Source: an uncultured Clostridia bacterium
GTDB taxonomy: Bacteria > Bacillota > Clostridia > Oscillospirales > Oscillospiraceae
Assembly (NCBI GenBank): GCA_945910975.1
Contig: CAMDZY010000075.1
Coordinates: 1-8,043 of the forward strand
DNA: 8,043 nt
Direction: 5' to 3'
In this document: piece by piece, positions 1 through 6,967 of the stretch
Position numbering within the stretch: position 1 is the stretch's first letter
How the letters are laid out: the number at the start of each line of letters is the position of its first letter
Translations under genes and position numbers: made by a program
The notes under the pieces: model-generated
The model's database searches: none
What the model was told of the DNA's origin: nothing
Seen by the model: only the letters and a program-made list of their open reading frames with translations

Positions 1-1369
1 GCAAGTGCTTGATTGCGGTGGATTTGCCACGACCGGACTTACCGGTAGCAATGAGGTTGCTATCCGTCCGGGTATCGCTGCGCAGCAGCATATCCACGCA
101 CATTGGCGCACCGTCGACATTCCGGCCAAAATACACGCCGTTATCATCCCGCAAAAGACTTACCGTCATCGGCTCCCCGCCGGTCACGGTGCCAAGCGGG
201 ATAATTTGTTTTAACATCTGGTCGATGCGCGGCTGATTGACATAGTATGGGCTGATATGCCGGAAAGCGTCCTTTTGCTGATTGCCAAGGGACTTGCAGC
301 GCAGCTTGGCCGCGCTGCAAAGCGCCACCGCATCCCGACAAACCTCCGCCAATTGGCGTTCATCGTCCGTAAACGGCATAAGCACAATCGACAAATGCCC
401 GATCGCCAATCTACGCGCGTCAATATCATCCAGCAGCTTGTCCGCGCCCTCGGCTCTGCGCAGATATTGCTTCTGTGTCCGCACATCCCCGGCCTGCGCA
501 GCCCCAACGGCAGATTGCCGGATGGATTTGCTCAGGCGGCTCGCCAGCTCCGCATCGCCGGGATAGTAGGTAATGCAGCAGATAGCAGTTGTGCAGCCGA
601 CCAGCTTGGCCAGCCAGCCATAGTCTACCTCAGCCGGATAGCCGGTAACGCCATAGCAGCGACCAATGACGTTTCCAATCTGAACCGTATTTCGGCCAAA
701 GGTCAGCCCGCCGATCGGCGTAATCTCCCGAAGCAGCAGCGCTGCTTCATTTTCCGGCACTCTGGTTGTTCCAAATCGTTTCTGCCCCTGCAAAACGGGA
801 ACGTCACCGACCGCGTTGTCCTTGGGTAACGACAAGTCCAGATTGGCGTACAGCCTGCAAAGCCACTTCAAATCTTTGTTCTTTAACTGCCGTGCAGAAA
901 CGGAAAGGCCGCTGTTCAGCTGGTTTACTAAAATCGAGCAGCGGTTGCTCAGCCGACGGTCTGCACCTGTGGCAGCCTTTTCCCACAGCTTCACCAACAC
1001 GATCGGCTCCTTTGCGCCGTCCTCCATCATTTGGCGCATGGAGGTAATTTCTTCCGACAACAGGCGTTGCAGCACCTCGTTATCCGTCACGGACAAACGC
1101 CGTTCCAATCGTTCGATCATCCCGGACACGTCCACTGTCCGGGGAATCGAAAGGATTTGAAACGGATTCTTTTGGTCGGTCAACGCAGTGGCAAGTTTGT
1201 TGGCCAGATTCTGCCGTTCGTTTCCCTCCATCAGTTGATTATCCGTTCCCTGTACCTGCAAAAAGCCAATAACGTAGCGGTCGCGGGTATACAGCAGATC
1301 GCCATAGATACCCTCAAGATTCAGAAATTCTTCCGCTGTGCGCTTGGCTTGACTATCTTTTTTCTTCAT
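1..1369 (-). CDS. VirB4/TraE-like conjugation ATPase (N-terminal 456 residues; C-terminus beyond window)
   Basis: Reading the minus strand from the ATG at 1367-1369 gives an open frame of 456 codons with no stop to the window edge. VirB4 ATPases energise assembly of type IV secretion channels and act at the cytoplasmic face of the membrane. A Walker A motif, GKSGRGKS, sits at residues 443-450 (bases 20-43), the usual place after a long N-terminal VirB4 domain. Residues 408-416 (DDNGVYFGR) just before it resemble the strand preceding the ATP site in VirB4 proteins. Walker B and the rest of the RecA-like domain lie outside the window. The start is supported by GGAGGAG at 1377-1383, and the gene overlaps the upstream PrgI-like gene by 17 bases, so the two are probably translationally coupled. 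No membrane segment is seen. Gene order (VirB3-like then VirB4) fits the family. Confidence in the family is high. Confidence 0.9.
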   Translation of the reverse strand, partial: MKKKDSQAKRTAEEFLNLEGIYGDLLYTRDRYVIGFLQVQGTDNQLMEGNERQNLANKLATALTDQKNPFQILSIPRTVDVSGMIERLERRLSVTDNEVLQRLLSEEITSMRQMMEDGAKEPIVLVKLWEKAATGADRRLSNRCSILVNQLNSGLSVSARQLKNKDLKWLCRLYANLDLSLPKDNAVGDVPVLQGQKRFGTTRVPENEAALLLREITPIGGLTFGRNTVQIGNVIGRCYGVTGYPAEVDYGWLAKLVGCTTAICCITYYPGDAELASRLSKSIRQSAVGAAQAGDVRTQKQYLRRAEGADKLLDDIDARRLAIGHLSIVLMPFTDDERQLAEVCRDAVALCSAAKLRCKSLGNQQKDAFRHISPYYVNQPRIDQMLKQIIPLGTVTGGEPMTVSLLRDDNGVYFGRNVDGAPMCVDMLLRSDTRTDSNLIATGKSGRGKSTAIKHL

Positions 1370-1688
1370 AAATTAGCTCCTCCGGTACGTTGTCATATTG
1401 CTTTTGCGACCGTCCAAATTGAATTGCGTATTTGACGTAGTCATACATGGATAGTCCATAGGATTGCTTTGTAAACAAACCGCCGCAGCTCAGGCCGAAA
1501 AACAAAACAACTGCTACAGCCGTCAGCATCTTGATAGGCGAATCGCTGATGGTGCAGTACAGTACCACCCCAACAAGCACAACGGCCATTACCACGGCCG
1601 ACCGCAGCAATTCTTTCACGCCAAACCCGCGCAGCAGCTCCCATTGCAGGGGAATGTTTTCCGGGATGCTCAGTTTTTGCTTTTCCAT
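1353..1688 (-). CDS. PrgI/VirB3-like conjugation membrane protein
   Basis: A 111-residue protein. Two hydrophobic helices are visible at about residues 28-46 and 53-70, preceded by a short polar segment with IPENIP at 8-13 and followed by a charged tail (YDYVKYAIQFGRSQKQY at about 82-98). This layout, and the position immediately before VirB4, match the PrgI family of Gram-positive conjugation systems, the equivalent of VirB3, an inner-membrane partner of VirB4. The start at 1688 has GGGAGG at 1695-1700, six bases upstream, overlapping the stop of the preceding small gene. Its 3' end overlaps the VirB4 start by 17 bases. The assignment rests on size, topology, tail and synteny; no catalytic motif exists for this family. 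Confidence 0.8.
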   Translation of the reverse strand: MEKQKLSIPENIPLQWELLRGFGVKELLRSAVVMAVVLVGVVLYCTISDSPIKMLTAVAVVLFFGLSCGGLFTKQSYGLSMYDYVKYAIQFGRSQKQYDNVPEELIYEEKR

Positions 1689-1699
1689 ATAAATCCTCC

Positions 1700-1915
1700 C
1701 TAATAATACTGCTTGACAATCCGCAAGAGCTGCGTGATAACCTCGGACAGGACAAGGAAAATCAGCGCATTGCGGATGCGCCGCTTCATGACGCCTGCGT
1801 TTTCCTCATCCAGTGGGATTTGGCACAGGCAGTAGGCAATCCTGCCGCCTACGCCGATTGGAATCAGCACTTGCAGCACTTTCGTCAGTTCATGGATCAT
1901 TACTGTTGCATTCAT
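1700..1915 (-). CDS. Small two-helix membrane protein, probable second VirB2-like subunit
   Basis: A 71-residue protein with two hydrophobic helices (about 9-31 and 49-66) joined by a loop that is acidic then strongly basic (DEEN, then MKRRIRN at about 43-49). No signal peptide is seen. The pattern YCL, acidic stretch, basic K/R cluster, second helix, C-terminal aromatic pair can be laid beside residues 77-121 of the pilin-like protein at 3077-3448, suggesting a distant paralogue with the VirB2 hairpin fold. That relationship is my inference by eye. The start at 1915 has AGGAGG at 1921-1926, five bases upstream; the stop codon TAG of the VirB6-like gene lies in the same bases, so translation is probably coupled. 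It could instead be an unrelated small channel component. That it is a real gene is well supported by its ribosome binding site and tight packing. Confidence 0.7.
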   Translation of the reverse strand: MNATVMIHELTKVLQVLIPIGVGGRIAYCLCQIPLDEENAGVMKRRIRNALIFLVLSEVITQLLRIVKQYY

Positions 1916-1924
1916 GGATTCCTC

Positions 1925-3073
1925 CTATTTTTTCAGCATACGCAAAACCATTGCGCCCTGATAGACCTTTGCGCCAAAGCCGCTTCCACCGCCCTGCGGC
2001 GTCATAATCTGCTGCAACAGTTTTGGCGTCCGGAACGCCGCAAGCAGAATTGCAATGCTCAGAAGCAGACCGGTAAAAGACAAGTTCGGGAGAAACAGCA
2101 GGCTCAGACGCAGCGCAGCCACCTGGAAAATGCTGGTCAGCATCTGACGGAACATAAGCTGTGTGTAGCTTTTAAATACGCCACCGTCTGAATCGATCAG
2201 ACCAATCGCCGCAAGCGGAAAGCCAACCCGCATAAACAGCATCTCAAAGCCACGCCCCATTAGACGGATCCACATGATAATATGGGCGCCGGCATAGATA
2301 TAGAGGAAAAGGATTTCGAGCCAGCTCATATTAGAAATCCGTTCGTCAAAATCCACTGTGTGTTCCTCTATGTACCATTGTTTGAAATCATTAAAACTGA
2401 TTCCCTCGTGGTTATTCTGGAATGATACCTGGTATCGTGTTCGCTCGTTATTATCCAAATAACCGTTTCCATCTTCATCAAAGTATGGAAGCAGTTCATC
2501 ATCGGACAGTTCCCCATCATCGTTTGTGTCCATAATCGGAAACCATTCCCGGTATGTTAATTTCTCATCCTGGTTTGCATCCAATTGCTCCATCAGCCTT
2601 TGATACGCTCTTTGCGCGTCGCTTTCCAGGTCACCGCTCATGCCTGGAATTGCGCCGGTCGGGTCGATTACCTGAACAATGCTTTTTCCGACGGATACCG
2701 TGATATCCGCAGCCATATCGTACAAGGTTGGAAAGGCTGCGCAAAGCACAATGGCCAGCAGTATTCCAATCAGCATGTTGTGCGGTGAAACATCGGAATC
2801 GCCATCCCGCCAAAGGACATAGATTTGGAAGCCCTTCCACAAAAACTTTAAGAGCATGAGTACGCAGGCAACGTCATATAAAAGGTGAAACAAATCACTG
2901 ACCAGTGCAGCAGATACAATGTTGCCGCCGTCCTCCGGGGTCAGCACCTGTTCAATGCATAAAGAAACCTTAGTTAAATTGGGCGATAGACGCCCAATCC
3001 ACGTAAGAACATCTCCGACCCAGTACTGCATCAGGCCGAGAAGAAGAGCAGCTAACGCTGCGGCAGTCAACAT
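1925..3073 (-). CDS. VirB6/TrbL-like conjugation channel protein with inserted EF-hand-type calcium-binding repeats
   Basis: A 382-residue polytopic membrane protein. Hydrophobic segments lie at about residues 3-20, 55-75, 100-118, 252-269, 283-293, 311-328 and 334-347, with a Gly-rich stretch near 361-367. The number of helices, size and place between the pilin and VirB3/VirB4 genes fit the VirB6/TrbL group, inner-membrane channel parts of type IV secretion. Between the third and fourth segments lies a hydrophilic domain (about 150-250) with three EF-hand-type 12-residue loops starting at D165, D182 and D199. Positions 1, 3, 5 and 12 of each carry D/N/E, and position 8 is Leu. Loops 2 and 3 have the canonical Gly at position 6; loop 1 has Glu there. 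A degenerate fourth copy (EGISFNDF) follows at 223-230. Basic residues after segments 2 and 4 (K76, K80, R89; R270, R274, R282) place those loops inside and the EF-hand domain outside. The start has GGAGG at 3081-3085, inside the end of the pilin gene. Confidence 0.85.
   Translation of the reverse strand: MLTAAALAALLLGLMQYWVGDVLTWIGRLSPNLTKVSLCIEQVLTPEDGGNIVSAALVSDLFHLLYDVACVLMLLKFLWKGFQIYVLWRDGDSDVSPHNMLIGILLAIVLCAAFPTLYDMAADITVSVGKSIVQVIDPTGAIPGMSGDLESDAQRAYQRLMEQLDANQDEKLTYREWFPIMDTNDDGELSDDELLPYFDEDGNGYLDNNERTRYQVSFQNNHEGISFNDFKQWYIEEHTVDFDERISNMSWLEILFLYIYAGAHIIMWIRLMGRGFEMLFMRVGFPLAAIGLIDSDGGVFKSYTQLMFRQMLTSIFQVAALRLSLLFLPNLSFTGLLLSIAILLAAFRTPKLLQQIMTPQGGGSGFGAKVYQGAMVLRMLKK
2444..2581 (-). 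repeat. Three tandem 17-residue EF-hand-type repeats within the VirB6-like gene
   Basis: The repeat units begin at residues 165, 182 and 199, an exact 17-residue period. Loops read DANQDEKLTYRE, DTNDDGELSDDE and DEDGNGYLDNNE. The five residues linking loop to loop are also alike (WFPIM and LLPYF). Standard EF-hand loops in a pair are roughly 35-40 residues apart with long helices between; here the linkers are too short for that, so the array is closer in spacing to compact calcium-binding repeats such as dockerin or thrombospondin type 3. Calcium binding is inferred from the ligand pattern only. Confidence 0.85.
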
Positions 3074-3076
3074 ACC

Positions 3077-3448
3077 CTATCCTCCGTAGTAGCCGGAGAT
3101 AAGGGAGATAATGCCGCCGACCAGCGCCACGGCCACGGCGCAGATAATCGCGGTTACAAGCCGCTTGTTCCACATCTTTCCGTCCACTTCATCGGCCATG
3201 GATTTGCGAATCAGGCAGTAGACTGCCGCCAGCGTTCCTACCGTCAATCCGATCCCAACCAGCCAGCTCGATACGTCTGAGAGCAGATTTGCCGTACCGG
3301 TGGCAATGTCGGAATTAGCAAAATTCGCGCCGCCTGCATCGGTGGCGCTGGTGGGGTCGTCGGCAGCTGCGCCGATGGAAAACAGGGGCAAAAGCAAGCC
3401 GCCCAGCGCGCCTTGCCATAGTACCTTAAAGCCGTGTTTTTTCTTCAT
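3077..3448 (-). CDS. VirB2/TrbC-like conjugation pilin or channel subunit with signal peptide
   Basis: A 123-residue protein. The N-terminus is a clear signal peptide: KKK at 2-4, a hydrophobic core at about 12-26, and a likely cleavage site after AAA at 27-29, just before DD. The mature part has a polar Ala/Gly/Asn/Asp-rich segment (30-58) and two helices (about 61-80 and 97-118) separated by a charged loop containing DEVDGK and NKR. This is the plan of VirB2/TrbC pilins, small subunits that build the extracellular part or channel of type IV secretion systems. I chose the ATG at 3446-3448 over an in-frame upstream ATG at 3529 because it begins the signal peptide, has AGAAAGAAGG at 3457-3466 eight bases upstream, and does not run into the coupling-protein gene ending at 3466. 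The TAG stop lies three bases before the VirB6-like start. Confidence 0.82.
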   Translation of the reverse strand: MKKKHGFKVLWQGALGGLLLPLFSIGAAADDPTSATDAGGANFANSDIATGTANLLSDVSSWLVGIGLTVGTLAAVYCLIRKSMADEVDGKMWNKRLVTAIICAVAVALVGGIISLISGYYGG

Positions 3449-3456
3449 AAAAAATA

Positions 3457-3466
3457 CCTTCTTTCT
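3457..3466 (-). promoter_or_regulatory. Ribosome binding site deciding the pilin start
   Basis: AGAAAGAAGG on the minus strand, eight bases before the ATG at 3448. It supports the start at the signal peptide and rules against the in-frame ATG 81 bases upstream, which lies inside the coupling-protein gene. It is somewhat weaker than the GGAGG sites of its neighbours. Confidence 0.7.
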
Positions 3467-4932
3467 TAAGATTCGTTTTCCAGTTTTTGAATATAAGGCT
3501 TCCAAACATTCCAGTAATGGACGCGGCACGGGCGCATGGTACGTCCGTGCAGACGATAAAATAAAAGGTTCTTGTTATGCTCCGCATCCCCCATGCCAAG
3601 CATTCGGTTGAAAAGGGTCGCGGAAATATCCGGTGCATACATGACCTTCTTGCCGTAACGGGATAAGATCAGCTGATACGGCCGGTTGATTTTGCTGATT
3701 TCATCCACGGTCAGCAGGTCGCGCCCCGTAAAATTGTAGCTGGCCGACTGCTGCCCACCTGAGGAGCCGGACAGGCTGGGCGCTTTGATCGTGTAGGTAT
3801 TCAGCATTTTGCATAGGCTTTCCAGCGTCGATACATCCTTGGTATAGAGGTAAATCCACGTTTCACAGTTGGCAGAAATTGTATCTGCTAAATCCTCGCC
3901 ATACCGTGCCTTGATCTGCCCAAGGTTCTGCAAAAACAGGTGCATCCGGATTCCACGCCCGCCGCCGACCGTAATAAATTTGTCAAAATCCGGGATCCTG
4001 CAAAAATTGCCAAATTCATCACAGACAAAATTCACCCGCCGGGGCAGTCGTCCGCCGTGAGAATCCGCATATTGCACCAGTGCCTGATACTGTTCGTAGA
4101 CATACAGTGCGGCAAGCGGATAGTACGCGCTGCGTTCATCCGGCAGAATCAGGAAAATTGCACGCTTGCGGTCGCCGGTCGTGGCATAGTCATAGTCGGT
4201 CAGCGCGGACATGGCATGAATGTTGGGGTCTTGGAACAGGTCGAGCGTGGCCAGCGCGGAGGTGTAAAAGCTGCCGCGCATTTTTTCCGGCGCAATTCGG
4301 GCAATGGCCATGGCCAGCTTCAAGGGGCTGCCCTCCGGCAAATCGCGCAGATATTCCACCAGCGGCAGCTTGTCCTTTGCCCCAACCGGCGCACACATAT
4401 TGGCCAAAAATTCCCGGACATTGGCCATGTTCTGACACAGCGGATCCTCACACTCCAACGCCACTGCCAGGATGCTGGTTGTCAGCACCGAACGTTCGCC
4501 GTCAAGCCAGATCGGGTCTGTATGCCGGTCTGTGTCCGGCACCAGCAGCTGGGCAATATCCCGTGCGCGGGAAACTGCCAGCGGTACATTCTGAAGCAGA
4601 GCCGCGTCCAGCACCGGCTGCAAAAAATTGTAGCGGTCGGAGTAATTCGGGTCTTTGAAATCAATTGCAATCACTTCATAACCAAGCCGCTCCAAGGTCG
4701 GACGGGTATACCCGCATAATTCCCCTTTGGGGTCCGTGGCAATGATGCTCTCTCCGGCCAGCGCCATTGCCATGATGGAGGGCAAAACGACCGTCCGCGT
4801 TTTGCCGCAGCGCGTAGCGCCAATGACAAGCGTGTGCGTGTCCTCACAGTTGAGGTATACACGCCGCAGCTTTTTATCCCAGCCAAGCACAACGCCGCCT
4901 TTTTTCAACTGGTCAAGTCTGTGCTGCTTCAT
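3466..4932 (-). CDS. VirD4/TraG-type coupling protein, soluble ATPase part
   Basis: A 488-residue type IV coupling protein, the ATPase that recruits the relaxase-DNA complex and feeds it to the secretion channel. Walker A is GATRCGKT at residues 38-45 (bases 4798-4821). DPKGEL at 67-72 and YNFLQP at 101-106 are typical of the TraG/VirD4 family, and Walker B is the VCDEFGNF segment at 303-310. FLQNLGQIKARYG at 333-345 matches the conserved motif after Walker B. The protein starts almost directly at the nucleotide-binding domain and has no membrane segment, whereas most VirD4 proteins carry two N-terminal helices; the gene just upstream appears to encode them. The start overlaps the upstream stop as ATGA (4929-4932), with GGAGG at 4941-4945, eight bases before the ATG. 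Family assignment is secure. Confidence 0.95.
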   Translation of the reverse strand: MKQHRLDQLKKGGVVLGWDKKLRRVYLNCEDTHTLVIGATRCGKTRTVVLPSIMAMALAGESIIATDPKGELCGYTRPTLERLGYEVIAIDFKDPNYSDRYNFLQPVLDAALLQNVPLAVSRARDIAQLLVPDTDRHTDPIWLDGERSVLTTSILAVALECEDPLCQNMANVREFLANMCAPVGAKDKLPLVEYLRDLPEGSPLKLAMAIARIAPEKMRGSFYTSALATLDLFQDPNIHAMSALTDYDYATTGDRKRAIFLILPDERSAYYPLAALYVYEQYQALVQYADSHGGRLPRRVNFVCDEFGNFCRIPDFDKFITVGGGRGIRMHLFLQNLGQIKARYGEDLADTISANCETWIYLYTKDVSTLESLCKMLNTYTIKAPSLSGSSGGQQSASYNFTGRDLLTVDEISKINRPYQLILSRYGKKVMYAPDISATLFNRMLGMGDAEHNKNLLFYRLHGRTMRPCRVHYWNVWKPYIQKLENES

Positions 4933-5420
4933 ACGTTACTCCTCCCGTTCAGGCCGGCTTCTGCATCCAGCACACCTTGCTGCCGCAGCTGCTCCACCTC
5001 GTTGTATTCCATTTCCCCGGAACGAAGCAGCTCTGCTAGGCAGTCTTTGGGGATGTGGATTTCGGCAAATGACTGGCGCAGTTGCCGTTCCGACATCCAC
5101 CACGCCGTGCCATACTCGCCGTTTCCCGCCGGTAAGGGAACGGGAATCAATGGCGTTACCTGATACATCCCGTTTTTATAGCTGAGATAAGAACTGCCCA
5201 CAATCGCCCAGACGCAGAACAGAGCGCACAGGGCGCACATGAGCAGCCAAAGCCGCAGCAGCATTGGCGTATGGAATACGCCGGACACGATGCGTCCCAG
5301 CTGGAACGACAAATCAAGCGTCTGTCTGGACAAGACTGCGTGCAGATAATATGCCACTGGCAGACACACAGCGCACAGCAGCACAAACAAGATAATTGCA
5401 AAAATGATTCGTTTTTTCAT
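4929..5420 (-). CDS. Small membrane protein resembling the N-terminal membrane module of VirD4/TraG coupling proteins
   Basis: A 163-residue protein. Two hydrophobic segments are visible at about residues 4-27 and 52-76, followed by a soluble part with GEYGTAWWMSERQL at 101-114. That motif resembles the GSARW-type sequence found in single-chain Gram-positive TraG proteins between the membrane helices and the ATPase domain. Together with the ATGA overlap to the coupling ATPase, which lacks membrane helices, this suggests the protein is the membrane half of a two-polypeptide coupling protein. The match is by memory of the family pattern, not a search. The start at 5418-5420 has AAGGAG at 5430-5435, nine bases upstream; an in-frame ATG at 5555 is rejected because it lies inside the relaxase gene. 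The gap to the relaxase stop is 17 bases. Confidence 0.75.
   Translation of the reverse strand: MKKRIIFAIILFVLLCAVCLPVAYYLHAVLSRQTLDLSFQLGRIVSGVFHTPMLLRLWLLMCALCALFCVWAIVGSSYLSYKNGMYQVTPLIPVPLPAGNGEYGTAWWMSERQLRQSFAEIHIPKDCLAELLRSGEMEYNEVEQLRQQGVLDAEAGLNGRSNV
4941..4945 (-). promoter_or_regulatory. Ribosome binding site of the coupling ATPase inside the upstream membrane-protein gene
   Basis: GGAGG (within GGGAGGAG) lies eight bases before the ATG at 4930-4932 and within the last codons of the upstream gene. A well-spaced site here shows that the ATPase is meant to start separately, arguing that the two-gene coupling protein is natural rather than a frameshifted single gene. Confidence 0.75.
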
Positions 5421-5437
5421 GTAGGTTTTCTCCTTTT

Positions 5438-6967
5438 TTATGGTTCGATGCCGGTGGAATCCTGTGACCAGCTGCCACGCTGACGCATTTTTGCCCGGAT
5501 ATTTTTGCGTTCCTCGCTCGACCTTTGGCGCGATAATCCGCGGCGCGGGTTGCATTGGCGAACCTGCGCCTGCCGTTGGGAAGAAAGCTGACTTAACAGG
5601 CGGAACACCGCCTGTAGAACATTGGCGGTGGCGGTGCGCTGCATTTCCACATCGTAGCCTGCATCGGCGCGGAGAAGCGAAACCGCTTGGTTGCGCACCG
5701 CACGGGAAAACGCTGCGCGAATCTCCCGGCCTGTCTGCGCCGGATCCTCCGAACCCTGAACGGCTTGCCGAATAAAACCGTTCAGCTTTCCCCGCAGTGT
5801 GGGATTGTGCCGGATAACAGAATCGACCAAATTGTGTAGCTCGTTCCGAAAAGCCGGTATTTCGTACAGCTGCGCCGTTGGGACGCGTTCTGTTGGCATG
5901 GCTTGCAGCGCCGCGCGATAGGCCGGCTGCGCGCGCAGCATTTCCGGCGTAATCGATTCTGCCAGTTTCAAAAGTTCCGGCAGCGTATCTGGTGGTGACC
6001 GCTCTAAATCCGATGCGATTTCCCGTACGGCGTCCATGACCTCGTTGCCAAGCTGGGTATAGAGTTTTTGCACCGCCTTTTCGCGGTTCTCGGCTGTTGT
6101 TTCTTCACCGTTCCCATAACCTGCGGATAAAGCATCTGTGGCGGTGAGGTATTGCCCATAAACGCCTTTCACCTCCGGCATATCCAGCACTTTATCCAAA
6201 AAAGCATTGAGCCGCCCTTTATACTCCGGCGGCAGATACCGGTATTTCAAGCTGCCGCGTAGCGGTAGTTCTTCTACCAGCTTCCACAAATCGTTTGCCA
6301 GCCCAGGCAGACCGGGCAAGAGAATGAGCCTTTGCAAATCCAGCGCCTTGGCGGGATTGGCTTCCAGGCACATTGCTTGCAGCTGCGTCCGCAGTTCTTT
6401 GGAAGATTCACTTTGTGCTTCGCGGCTTTTGTTGATCTCCTCGGCGCATATATCCCGGTTCCAGTCGGCGCGGACGGCTTCGGCGATTCGCTCGAACCGC
6501 TCCTTTGGCATAAACTCCGGGTGCGGCTGATCACCATTGTCCCAATACATGATGTGGATATGCGGATGCCCCCGTGCCTGATGCATGGAAACGAAATAGC
6601 AAAAATCCTTATCTGCAATCCCCATCTGCTTTGCAATTGCCGCCATATGCTGCCGTGCAAGCCGTTCCCACGCGGCACGGTCGTACAGACCGTTTTGCTC
6701 CGCGTCCTTTGCACCAACGGAGATCACCGCACGGTATACCGTGCGCCGCTGGGAGACTTCGCGCAGCAGTTCTTTTGCCGCATCCAGATTCTGTATATCT
6801 TCCGGCTGGCGTTCACCCGGCAGTCTGCCCCAAAGGCCGAAGCCGCAACCGCGATTATATACCGTGCCGGGGCGTGTCGAAATGTATTGCAGATGCCGCA
6901 CGTTCAGACCGGGCGTCTTCTCGTTGGATACGGGGTTAAAGCGCTGTTTGAATACAATGCCGCTCAT
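5438..6967 (-). CDS. MobP3/MobL-type conjugative relaxase
   Basis: A 509-residue relaxase, the enzyme that nicks oriT and becomes covalently bound to the transferred strand. The histidine motif is plain at residues 129-138 (HQARGHPHIH; bases 6554-6583), with H134, H136 and H138 as likely metal ligands. The N-terminal segment LQYISTRPG at 26-34 fits the MobP/MobL motif carrying the catalytic tyrosine, probably Y28. The N-terminal 170 residues form the relaxase domain. The remainder is helical, and the last 50 residues are strongly basic and Arg/Gln/Ser-rich (from about 463), possibly DNA-binding or a transfer signal. The start overlaps the stop of the ribbon-helix-helix gene as ATGA (6964-6967), with GGAGG a short distance upstream. 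The length is normal for the family. The exact tyrosine is inferred. Confidence 0.92.
   Translation of the reverse strand: MSGIVFKQRFNPVSNEKTPGLNVRHLQYISTRPGTVYNRGCGFGLWGRLPGERQPEDIQNLDAAKELLREVSQRRTVYRAVISVGAKDAEQNGLYDRAAWERLARQHMAAIAKQMGIADKDFCYFVSMHQARGHPHIHIMYWDNGDQPHPEFMPKERFERIAEAVRADWNRDICAEEINKSREAQSESSKELRTQLQAMCLEANPAKALDLQRLILLPGLPGLANDLWKLVEELPLRGSLKYRYLPPEYKGRLNAFLDKVLDMPEVKGVYGQYLTATDALSAGYGNGEETTAENREKAVQKLYTQLGNEVMDAVREIASDLERSPPDTLPELLKLAESITPEMLRAQPAYRAALQAMPTERVPTAQLYEIPAFRNELHNLVDSVIRHNPTLRGKLNGFIRQAVQGSEDPAQTGREIRAAFSRAVRNQAVSLLRADAGYDVEMQRTATANVLQAVFRLLSQLSSQRQAQVRQCNPRRGLSRQRSSEERKNIRAKMRQRGSWSQDSTGIEP

Noticed and set aside
257..829. Plus-strand open frame of 190 codons
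   Set aside because: It is antisense to the VirB4 reading frame, which runs unbroken over the whole stretch and carries Walker A.
2180..2194. DSDGG near residue 294 of the VirB6-like protein as another calcium site
   Set aside because: It lies between membrane segments and lacks the hydrophobic position and the Glu needed at loop position 12.
3077..3529. Longer pilin frame starting at 3529
   Set aside because: The extension lies inside the coupling-protein gene and would bury the signal peptide; the ATG at 3448 has a ribosome binding site.
3940..4719. Long plus-strand open frame of 259 codons
   Set aside because: It lies wholly antisense to the coupling ATPase, whose Walker A and B motifs are intact. 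It gives a composition-driven, Gln/His/Arg-rich sequence with no recognisable domain.
4929..4932. Frameshift error splitting a single coupling-protein gene
   Set aside because: The junction is a standard ATGA overlap with a well-spaced GGAGG before the second start, which is not expected from a random indel. It is not fully excluded without read data.
4929..5555. Longer frame for the small membrane protein starting at 5555
   Set aside because: The first 45 residues are a shadow of the relaxase C-terminus; the ATG at 5420 has AAGGAG and starts a typical membrane-protein N-terminus.
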